Shown here: piece after piece, positions 20,810 through 27,392 of the stretch
Numbering within the stretch: position 1 is the first letter of the stretch
How the letters are laid out: every line of letters begins with the position of its first letter
Source: an uncultured Rothia sp.
GTDB taxonomy: Bacteria; Actinomycetota; Actinomycetes; Actinomycetales; Micrococcaceae
NCBI GenBank assembly: GCA_946221065.1
Contig: CAMIIO010000018.1
Location: 1 to 27,392, forward strand
DNA: 27,392 bases
Direction of reading: 5' to 3'
Position numbers and translations under genes: made by a program
Notes under the pieces: generated by a model
The model's input: only the letters and a program-made list of their open reading frames with translations
Told to the model about the DNA's origin: nothing
The model's database searches: none

Positions 20810-22882
20810 ATGAGCTGGTTGGTCACGGTAGTTCCGTTACTGCTTGGCATGGTGATTATTTTTGTGCCCGGGTTGATGGTGGCATGTAGCGTGAAATTGC
20901 GTGGCTTGGATGCAGTTGGGCTAGCGCCGGTTCTTTCTATTGCAATGATTGCTATCAGTGCAATTATTGCTCCAATAATGGGTATTTCTTGGGGTCTTTG
21001 GGTGCCCTTTGCTTTTGCGGTGTTGATTGCTGCGCTGGGTTTTGTGGTGAGTCTTGTTTCTGAACGGGTCGCCGGACGACGACGCGTAGCGCAGGTTTCG
21101 CGCCAAAAGGCTGCTGAAGGTTCTGTGAGCGTTGAGCCGGCATCAGCCGTAGTGCCTTCCCGCTGGTTCTCGAAGGAGCAGGGTCTCTATTACATATCTT
21201 TCGCTATTGGTGCCCTACTTCTGGCGCGAAATATTAAAAATTCTGTGGGACGGCCGGAGTGGATTTCGCAGACCTTTGATAATAATTTTCATCTCAATGC
21301 AGTGCGCTATATTGCGGAAACGGGTAGCGCTTCTTCCCTAACAGTGGGCGGTCTAAGCGTAGGAGATCAGCCTGTAGAATTTTACCCGGCGGCTTGGCAT
21401 GCTTTAGTTTCGCTAATTTTCATGAATACGGATGTAAGTATTCCGGTGGCAACTAATGTCGTGGTATTGCTGACAGGCGCAGTGATTTGGCCCTTGAGTG
21501 TTGTGGCGATGATGCGAAACATCGCCCGGTTGAATGCGCCGGCTATTGTTTCAATTGGGGCGTTATCGGCAGCATTTTCAGCGTTTCCGGTGTTGCTTAT
21601 TTATTTTGGTGTTCTGTATGCAAATCTTTTGGGAATTTCTTTAATCCCTATAGGTATTGCAGTTATTGCTCAGATGTTTCGGGTGAATAGCCTTCAGCGA
21701 TTAACGACGGTTCAATCGGTGTATCTTGGTCTATTTGTTGCACTGGGTATTGCTATTGCGCATCCTAATGTAATGATGTCGCTCTTGGTGATGGTTGCTC
21801 CGATTTTTGCGTTCCGTGCTTTGCTTCAAATTTGGTCCGGTTTTAGGGGTAAAACTTCTTGGGGGATTGTCTTTTTGCAGGTGATGGGAATAGGGGCAAT
21901 CTTCTGGCTGATTTATTATTTATGGGGAGTTATTCGCCCACCTCAGGCTGCTGGTGAAATATGGGGACCAGCTATTGCGCAAGGCCAGGCTTATGGAGAA
22001 GCTGCGCTGAACGCTACTATGGGATCTTTCCCTCAGTGGATGGTCACAATTTTGCTGATTATTGGAATATTTGCTGTCGTGACTCAACAGAGGCAGCAAC
22101 TATGGCTAATTGCTACTTGGGGTGTTGTTGCTTTCTACTATACGGCTGCTCGTTCCTTGCCTTGGGAAGATGGGCGTTATGATGTGGTGGGCGTCTGGTA
22201 TCACGATTCTTTTCGCTTAGCGGCTTTAGTGCCACTTGCAACTATTCCGCTGTCTGTGTGGGGTGTGCAGTGGTTGAGCGAAAAAATAATGAATGTAGTA
22301 ACTGCTCATAGTTTGAACAGTACACAGGTAAAGAGGAAAAAATATTTCCCCCTGAACCCTCGATCTATAACCATAGTCTTAAGCGTGATGTCGATTCTTG
22401 CAGTTTCCTATTTGGGTCAAACTTCGAGGAGTCTAGAAGAGCAAGTTGAGAAGACTTTTTGGTCTTATGCTCCTTCCCCGGAGTCTTCACTGCTAACTCC
22501 AGATGAAATAGATGTATTAGAGGTTCTAGATAATTACATTCCGGCAGAAGACAAGATTCTTGTACAGCCCTTTAAAGGCGGGGCAATGGCGTATGCATTT
22601 TCAGGACGTGAGGTAAATGCTCCGCATACTATATATACCCCAACGGAGGATGCTGCTTATTTAGAGAAAAATCTTTCTCGAGCTTTCCAGGATCCTAAGG
22701 TTTGTGAAATTGTAGAAAAAGAAAATTATTACTATTATTTGAGTTTTAGCGGGAGAGAAGTTCATGGGGGAGATCATTCGTCTTGGTACTCCGGCTTTGT
22801 TAACGTGGAGAACACAGGCGTGGTAACGGAGGTTTATCGAGAGGGTGACGCCGGGCTCTACAAAATTACTGCTTGTAATTAA
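20810..22882 (+). CDS. DUF6541-type multispanning membrane protein, candidate GT-C glycosyltransferase
   Basis: The 690-aa protein has about a dozen membrane helices, a cytoplasmic basic loop at roughly 85-115 (RVAGRRRVAQVSRQ) and a large C-terminal extracytoplasmic domain after about residue 540. The overall plan matches the actinobacterial DUF6541 family. A periplasm-side motif, SQTFDNNFHLNAVRYI (about 155-170), resembles the acidic loop-1 motif of GT-C enzymes, which take sugars from polyprenyl phosphates. GDQPVEFYPAAWHALV follows as in family members. The ATG follows GCGGAGGAAATTT, a strong ribosome site. It leads a plus-strand series with a polyprenyl-phosphate GT2/DUF2304 pair, so a role as the outer-face transferase using that donor is a reasonable inference. 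T-rich codons distinguish it from genes before 20548. Confidence 0.75.
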   Translation: MSWLVTVVPLLLGMVIIFVPGLMVACSVKLRGLDAVGLAPVLSIAMIAISAIIAPIMGISWGLWVPFAFAVLIAALGFVVSLVSERVAGRRRVAQVSRQKAAEGSVSVEPASAVVPSRWFSKEQGLYYISFAIGALLLARNIKNSVGRPEWISQTFDNNFHLNAVRYIAETGSASSLTVGGLSVGDQPVEFYPAAWHALVSLIFMNTDVSIPVATNVVVLLTGAVIWPLSVVAMMRNIARLNAPAIVSIGALSAAFSAFPVLLIYFGVLYANLLGISLIPIGIAVIAQMFRVNSLQRLTTVQSVYLGLFVALGIAIAHPNVMMSLLVMVAPIFAFRALLQIWSGFRGKTSWGIVFLQVMGIGAIFWLIYYLWGVIRPPQAAGEIWGPAIAQGQAYGEAALNATMGSFPQWMVTILLIIGIFAVVTQQRQQLWLIATWGVVAFYYTAARSLPWEDGRYDVVGVWYHDSFRLAALVPLATIPLSVWGVQWLSEKIMNVVTAHSLNSTQVKRKKYFPLNPRSITIVLSVMSILAVSYLGQTSRSLEEQVEKTFWSYAPSPESSLLTPDEIDVLEVLDNYIPAEDKILVQPFKGGAMAYAFSGREVNAPHTIYTPTEDAAYLEKNLSRAFQDPKVCEIVEKENYYYYLSFSGREVHGGDHSSWYSGFVNVENTGVVTEVYREGDAGLYKITACN

Positions 22883-22962
22883 GCTGAACAAGGCTTGCTA
22901 GACTACATACGAACAGCTGGCTCTCCGCTAGCGGGAATCTTCTATTTTGGAAAGCATTGTGA

Positions 22963-23721
22963 ATGAGCGATAGAACCGGATCTGTGGCGCAACGCCCTCG
23001 CGTTCTGGTAATTATGCCTGCCTGGAATGAGGAAGAGTCCATTGCTAACAGCATTGCGGAGCTTCGTCGAGTAACTCCCTGGGTCGATCTTGTGGTGATT
23101 AATGACGGTTCTAAGGATCGTACGTCGCAAATCGCTAAGGACGCCGGTGCGCTCGTCATCGACCTCCCCTACAATATGGGTGTGGGCGCGGCAATGCGTA
23201 CCGGCTATAAGTACGCGCGTCGGATGGACTACGACGTTGCTATGCAGATGGACGCGGACGGTCAGCACCCTGCTGAGTATATTGAGACGCTTATTGCTGG
23301 ACTTGACCGAGCAGATATTGTTATTGGCTCCCGATTTGATAGCACTGATAACTATAAGGTTTCGGGACCGCGTAAATGGGCGATGGTTTTATTGTCGAAG
23401 ATGTTTACGCAGATTTCTGGCGAAAAATTTACGGATGTCACCAGTGGATTCCGCGCGTGCAATCGTAAAGGCATCAATCAGTACTGCGAATTTTTTCCCG
23501 CCGAGTATCTGGGGGACACCATTGATTCTACGGTGATGGCTATACGCGCCGGGTGCAAGGTGATTCAGGTTCCGGTGGAGATGCGTGAGCGTCAGGGTGG
23601 GGTGCCGTCGTCGAGCCCGATGAAGTCCGCTGTTTATCTTGTGCGTTCGTTCTTTGCTTTTGCAATTTCGATGACCCGTAAAAAAGCTAAGCCGGAGAGG
23701 GCAACGAATAATGCCGTCTAA
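22963..23721 (+). CDS. GT2 glycosyltransferase, polyprenyl-phosphate (DPM1/GacI-like)
   Basis: The 252-aa inverting GT-A enzyme likely transfers a sugar from a nucleotide donor to a polyprenyl phosphate at the inner membrane face. MPAWNEEESIANSI (18-31) begins the Rossmann-like core, and VVINDGSKDRTSQIA (44-58) holds the donor-binding Asp48. The DADGQH motif (97-102) supplies the metal-binding DxD. IGSRF and the later QVPVEMRERQGGVPSS loop are those of dolichyl-phosphate-sugar synthases. There are no C-terminal membrane helices, so membrane attachment must come from a partner. That fits the next gene, a DUF2304 protein that overlaps by 11 bases. ATG 22963 has GGAAAG nine bases upstream. Confidence 0.9.
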   Translation: MSDRTGSVAQRPRVLVIMPAWNEEESIANSIAELRRVTPWVDLVVINDGSKDRTSQIAKDAGALVIDLPYNMGVGAAMRTGYKYARRMDYDVAMQMDADGQHPAEYIETLIAGLDRADIVIGSRFDSTDNYKVSGPRKWAMVLLSKMFTQISGEKFTDVTSGFRACNRKGINQYCEFFPAEYLGDTIDSTVMAIRAGCKVIQVPVEMRERQGGVPSSSPMKSAVYLVRSFFAFAISMTRKKAKPERATNNAV

Positions 23722-24085
23722 TATCTTCTTTCTGATTCTTGCCATTCTGATTTTTGTGATGGTGTTGCTTCTGGTTCGCAACCAGAAGATGAAGGAGAAG
23801 TACGCTGCCTTCTGGCTGGTTATTTCTGCCGTAATTATTGTGGTGGCGTTGTTCCCTAGCTTGCTGACATGGTTGGCGGATGTTACTGGCGTTGTTGTGC
23901 CGGTGAACCTGCTGTTCTTGCTGGCAATCATTATGCTTATCGGGGTGACTATGCACCTCACGTTAGAGCTGTCCAAGATCTCTGATGAAGTGCGAACTCT
24001 CGCGGAAGAAATAGCGATCCTTAGAACGCAGACTGAAACGCAGACTGAACAGTACAATAATTTTTCTGACCAGAAGAAACAGTGA
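23711..24085 (+). CDS. DUF2304 small membrane protein, partner of the GT2
   Basis: The 124-aa protein has three hydrophobic segments (about 3-20, 33-50, 63-82) and a short cytoplasmic C-terminal coiled coil, LELSKISDEVRTLAEEIAIL to about 115. This is the DUF2304 layout. Streptococcal GacJ of this family binds the GT2 GacI and stimulates its synthesis of undecaprenyl-phosphate-GlcNAc. Here the gene overlaps the GT2 by 11 bases, implying translational coupling and a complex. The tail has a small TQTETQTEQ repeat. Which sugar the pair handles cannot be read from sequence. Confidence 0.87.
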   Translation: MPSNIFFLILAILIFVMVLLLVRNQKMKEKYAAFWLVISAVIIVVALFPSLLTWLADVTGVVVPVNLLFLLAIIMLIGVTMHLTLELSKISDEVRTLAEEIAILRTQTETQTEQYNNFSDQKKQ

Positions 24086-24089
24086 GCAT

Positions 24090-25190
24090 ATGAAAATCGC
24101 TTTTATTATTAACAATTATCCGCCCAAAACGGGTGGTCTTGAGCAGCATGTTTCTTCTCTCGCTAGTCATCTACGTGCGCGCGGTCATGAAATTCTGGTT
24201 CTTACCCTGTCTAATGCTACCTCGGTTTCTGAAGAAGCTGGACTTCGGGTTTATCGCTATAAGGAGTACTTGCAAGTAGACGGAATTTTGGGCTTCCCGG
24301 CACCGGTTTCGGTTCGTGATGTGTATCGGCTGCTCAAAGAAGAGCGCGTGGATGCTATTTCTACCCATACTCGTTTTTTCAGCATGAGCTGGCTGGGCGT
24401 GGCTCTGGGTAAGGCTCTACGTGTTCCGGTTATTCATACTGAACACGGTTCCGGGTACGTAGTTTCGGAGAAAAAGCTGATTTCGGTAGCGAGCAAATTG
24501 GTTGACCAGACTCTTGGCAGGGCTACATTAAAGCTAGCTTCAAAGGTACTGTGCGTTTCTGATCCTTCCCGTGAATTTGTTAAGCAACTTTCTGGTGTTA
24601 ACGGCGAGGTTTTTTATAATGTTTCTCCGTTACCTGTAATTTCTGCCGAAGAGACTACTTTTAATCGTAAAAAGCTAGTATTTCTTGCCCGTGTGGTTGA
24701 GGTGAAAGGCTGGCGAACGTTTCTCGATATTGTTGCTTCTTTAGCGGATGATCCTGACGTCTCTGCTGTAGTTCTTGGTGCTGGCGCAGATTTAGTCAAG
24801 GCGCAGGCCTATGCCGCTCAACTCGGTATTGCAGATCGGGTGGATTTCCGTGGTTTTGTGGGGCATGACGTCGTCGCGCAAGAGCTCCGCGGCGCTACAC
24901 TGGTGAATCCGACGGTGGCTGCCGAAGGATTCCAAACCACTATCATTGATGCCTTTGTTTCTCAGGCTGGAATTGTGACCTACGATGTTTCAAGTGCTCG
25001 CGTACTTCAAGAACACGGTGCTACCGTACGTATCGTGGAAAAAGGTAATGCGGGTGCATTGTTAGAAGCGGTGAAAGCAGAAATCGCTCATCCTGATATA
25101 CGCCGTGATGAAGTAGAAATGCGTCAGTGGGGCTGGGATAAGCAGGCAGAAGTTTACGAGAATATCCTATCGACAATGGTAAACCGATAG
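24090..25190 (+). CDS. GT4-family glycosyltransferase
   Basis: The 366-aa GT-B retaining enzyme probably adds a sugar from a nucleotide donor to a lipid-linked glycan in the cytoplasm. The N-terminal acceptor domain starts IAFIINNYPPKTGGLEQHVS (3-22) with the glycine-rich acceptor loop. IHTEHGSGY (115-123) and VLCVSDPSREFV (153-164) are family blocks. The C-terminal donor domain begins FLARVVEVKGW (198-208). The usual EX7E motif reads E279-GFQTTII-D287, with Asp replacing the second Glu. It starts four bases after the DUF2304 stop and is followed by the flippase-like gene after 21 bases, so all four genes appear to form an operon. Confidence 0.88.
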   Translation: MKIAFIINNYPPKTGGLEQHVSSLASHLRARGHEILVLTLSNATSVSEEAGLRVYRYKEYLQVDGILGFPAPVSVRDVYRLLKEERVDAISTHTRFFSMSWLGVALGKALRVPVIHTEHGSGYVVSEKKLISVASKLVDQTLGRATLKLASKVLCVSDPSREFVKQLSGVNGEVFYNVSPLPVISAEETTFNRKKLVFLARVVEVKGWRTFLDIVASLADDPDVSAVVLGAGADLVKAQAYAAQLGIADRVDFRGFVGHDVVAQELRGATLVNPTVAAEGFQTTIIDAFVSQAGIVTYDVSSARVLQEHGATVRIVEKGNAGALLEAVKAEIAHPDIRRDEVEMRQWGWDKQAEVYENILSTMVNR

Positions 25191-25211
25191 TAGTTAGGTG
25201 AAAGCAGTATT

Positions 25212-26510
25212 ATGCGGGAGCAAAACATAGAGCCAGAACCTGCACAGGATAAGAACCCTCCAAAACAGGGTTCTTATTCTCTCATTGGTATTGCTTCCTT
25301 AATTAGTGCTGTTTCGGTATTTATTTTTACGTGGTTGGTGCAAAAGACTCTACCTGCACAAGAAACTAATGTGTTCTTAGTCTACTGGTCGTTTGGGTCT
25401 CTAATTTTTGCAAGTATTGTGGGTATTCAACACGAGACTGCCCGTGCTGTAGGTTTTACCCTGGCACGTTCCGAGCAACCTACGAGTCTGACTCGTCGTG
25501 CTCATCCCCTAAAGATGGGCTCAATTATCGGGGGTCTCGTAGCTTTGGGGCTGGTGGCGACCTCTCCGCTGTGGGGGCGAGCAGTCTTCGGCGAACAGTA
25601 TTTTCTTAACGTGCTCTCAATCGCCGTGGCAACAGCTCTTTATGCTGCTCATGTGAGCGTGGTAGGAATTTTTGCTGGTTATAAGCATTGGGATGTTTTT
25701 TCTTTTTTGATTACTGCAGAAGGACTTATCCGTTTAGGAATAAGCCTTACGGTTGCATTCCTCTTCTTGAGCATTACCGGCTATAAATTCGCCTTTATTG
25801 CTCCGGTTATTCTGTGGTTAATTCTCATTGGTTTGTCACCAAAAAACCGTGCTATGGTGACGCAAGCTTGTGTTGTGGAGTCACCTAAAGTTTTGGCACA
25901 GCAAATGACCTGGTCAATTTTTTCTACCGTAGCTTTTGCGATTATGTCTACTGGGTTTCCCGTGCTGCTGCAGATTTCATACGGACATAAAGGAAGCGTA
26001 GAGCAGCAGGCTCTGATGGCTGCTGTGATTTTGGGCATTAATATCACTCGTGCCCCAGTGATGATTCCCCTTCAAGCCTTTCAGGGAGTAGCTATTTCCG
26101 CTTTTCTGGAGCAGCGTCATCGTCCTGTGTCCGCGCTTGCTAAACCTGTAGGAATTATTCTTGGTGTGGGCTTTGGCGGAGGAGTCCTTGCTTATCTTAT
26201 AGGCCCGTTCCTTTTTGATCTTATTTATAAGAACCTTCAAGGAATATTGAGCGCGCCGGTGTTAGCTTTGATGACGGTAGATTCTGCTCTGATGGCACTG
26301 GTAGTTCTCTCCGGTACGGCAACTTTGGCGATGAATCTTCATCGACTGTATCTTAGTGGTTGGATTGTTACCGTAGCGGTGGCAGTAGCGCTTCTTTATC
26401 TTTTGCCTTTTAGCGTGGATTGGGGTGCATCTACTGCTCTATTTATTGCTCCTCTTCTGGGGTTCTTTACTCATCTTGCAGGGTTGGTTTATTCTGGAAG
26501 AAAAGAATAG
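25212..26510 (+). CDS. polysaccharide flippase-like multispanning membrane protein
   Basis: The 432-aa protein has a short polar N-terminus (EPEPAQDKNPPK), then about 12 helices through the MOP-superfamily style SYSLIGIASLISAVSVFIF start. QHETARAVGFTLARSEQP forms a cytoplasmic loop after TM2, as in Wzx/polysaccharide-biosynthesis exporters. Similarity is by topology and genetic setting; I see no diagnostic short motif. It would move lipid-linked glycan units across the membrane, following the GT4 and the polyprenyl-phosphate-sugar pair. ATG 25212 has a GGTGAAAG ribosome site. Its stop is 84 bases from the convergent acyltransferase gene. AT-richer codons than the left half of the window. Confidence 0.72.
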   Translation: MREQNIEPEPAQDKNPPKQGSYSLIGIASLISAVSVFIFTWLVQKTLPAQETNVFLVYWSFGSLIFASIVGIQHETARAVGFTLARSEQPTSLTRRAHPLKMGSIIGGLVALGLVATSPLWGRAVFGEQYFLNVLSIAVATALYAAHVSVVGIFAGYKHWDVFSFLITAEGLIRLGISLTVAFLFLSITGYKFAFIAPVILWLILIGLSPKNRAMVTQACVVESPKVLAQQMTWSIFSTVAFAIMSTGFPVLLQISYGHKGSVEQQALMAAVILGINITRAPVMIPLQAFQGVAISAFLEQRHRPVSALAKPVGIILGVGFGGGVLAYLIGPFLFDLIYKNLQGILSAPVLALMTVDSALMALVVLSGTATLAMNLHRLYLSGWIVTVAVAVALLYLLPFSVDWGASTALFIAPLLGFFTHLAGLVYSGRKE

Positions 26511-26594
26511 GACACTTGCCCATATTAATACAGGGTTTATTAAAGGTATACCATCTTGCTTCTAAAAAATTTATTTAATTTATAGACGAGGGTA
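26511..26594. other. convergent intergenic gap
   Basis: The gap separates the flippase-like gene from the convergent SGNH gene. It contains GGTATACC, a perfect 8-bp palindrome, and the A/T runs AAAAAATTTATTTAAT, but no GC-rich stem with a T-run, so the terminators are not obvious. Confidence 0.35.
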
Positions 26595-27392
26595 TTATCT
26601 TTCTAGTCTATGCATAGTTTCTAAAATTCTTGGTTTGAAGAAATTATAAGTTGATTTTGAATAATGTGCAGATATATGATTATTATCTATATATGTGTAA
26701 ATATTTCCTATAATTTCTGGACATTTACTTTCGGGACAAACTATATCAGTCATATTCATTGTGGCAAAATTTGAAAGTTCCTCTTCTAGTTGTGCCGATG
26801 CCTTGGAATAATTAATATCTTGTGGGGCGTCGAATGTGCATGAAATTCCAGTTCGTTCTGCGCAACTCATATGTGTTTCGGGAAATCTTGGGGTGTCGCG
26901 GAGACCTATAATTGGTATTCCTGCTTCATCAAACTTATGTAAAGAATCTCTAGTTCCAGGCTGCACAAATTCTTCACCATTAACAGTTGTAAACGTCCCA
27001 TTGACAAATACAAAATCCGGCTTTTTATCTAGAACAAAATTTGTTGCTGCATTTCCAAAACCTTTACAGAATTCGTGAAAATTATCTTCCTCTCCCAAGA
27101 AGCACCCTCCTCCTCGAACTATATATAAATCCCAGTTCTGATCTTCAGCAGTTTCTATAAGGGCTGGAGCCCACATTTGAACATGGCTCGACCCAGTGGC
27201 AATAATTCTTTTTTTAGGATCTTTAGGAATTACTGGGTGATAACAATTATCTTTAAGAATCTTTTCACCTTCGAAATTTTTATCAGTATCTGTGCATAGA
27301 CTACCTAAATCGGCAATATCCTTTTCTCTCATGTTTTCTGTCGGTAGAATCTCGGGGTTTTCCTCCCCTTCATACACAAAACCAGCATCCAA
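26595..27392 (-). CDS. SGNH-hydrolase domain of an OafA-type acyltransferase, partial
   Basis: This is the C-terminal 265 residues of a minus-strand gene whose 5' end lies beyond the right edge. The SGNH block I is IIATGSSHVQMWAP (Ser nucleophile in GSSH, where GDSH is usual). FVNGTFTT carries the Asn block, and DNNHISAHYS near the C-terminus is the DxxH pair. This is the usual extracytoplasmic domain of acyltransferase-3/SGNH fusions that O-acetylate surface polysaccharides or peptidoglycan. The expected ten-helix membrane domain would lie outside the window, so the fusion is inferred. Codons and base content are much more AT-rich than in any other large gene here, which suggests recent transfer and modification of the glycan made by the neighbouring cassette. 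Confidence 0.78.
   Translation of the reverse strand: MDAGFVYEGEENPEILPTENMREKDIADLGSLCTDTDKNFEGEKILKDNCYHPVIPKDPKKRIIATGSSHVQMWAPALIETAEDQNWDLYIVRGGGCFLGEEDNFHEFCKGFGNAATNFVLDKKPDFVFVNGTFTTVNGEEFVQPGTRDSLHKFDEAGIPIIGLRDTPRFPETHMSCAERTGISCTFDAPQDINYSKASAQLEEELSNFATMNMTDIVCPESKCPEIIGNIYTYIDNNHISAHYSKSTYNFFKPRILETMHRLER

Overview
The window looks like a chromosomal segment of a moderate-GC actinobacterium. The gene families and their order (ansP-type permease, ornithine cyclodeaminase, VanZ, LtrA, a DUF6541 membrane protein, a GT2/DUF2304 pair, paired crcB genes) fit Micrococcaceae, and Rothia is my best guess. No rRNA, tRNA or CRISPR was found, so the genus is an inference.

Region by region. 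1-3300 is AT-rich, gene-poor accessory DNA. It holds a 27-codon hydrophobic peptide gene (303-386, minus), two decayed IS5-type insertion sequences with matching terminal repeats (about 1060-1380 and 1675-2556), a cluster of inverted repeats starting at the base next to the second IS, and four TAAC motifs spaced exactly 11 bp apart. 3301-5925 carries an orphan BglG/LicT-type antiterminator divergent from a BrnQ branched-chain amino acid carrier that ends in a long hairpin. 5945-6067 (minus) looks like a three-hairpin small RNA with its own promoter and terminator. 6433-6888 is the fossil of a response regulator/histidine kinase pair, collapsed by deletions.

7058-13057 holds an HSL-type esterase with Cys in place of the nucleophilic Ser, a SorC-family regulator, two overlapping fluoride-channel genes, an asparagine-type permease and ornithine cyclodeaminase. 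A near-identical long palindrome of about 63 bp follows crcB2 and also follows ocd. 13205-20548 has a VanZ-like protein converging on a minus-strand pair (acetylornithine deacetylase-like peptidase and a Tat-lipoprotein class A beta-lactamase/PBP-like protein). Then come LtrA, a MarR regulator with a repeat-bearing charged tail and operators around its promoter, and a thiamine-diphosphate 2-keto-acid decarboxylase.

20810-26510 is a plus-strand run of surface-glycan genes: a 690-aa DUF6541 membrane protein, a polyprenyl-phosphate GT2, its small DUF2304 partner, a GT4 glycosyltransferase and a multispanning flippase-like protein. A convergent, markedly AT-rich SGNH-type acyltransferase fragment runs off the right edge. 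The pairing of GT2 with DUF2304 resembles streptococcal GacI/GacJ. It suggests a lipid-linked sugar made in the cytoplasm and used outside the membrane by the large DUF6541 protein.

The best candidates for undescribed biology are the 27-aa peptide, the three-hairpin RNA, the dispersed palindrome, the complementary Phe-box changes in the two fluoride-channel subunits, and the glycan cassette.
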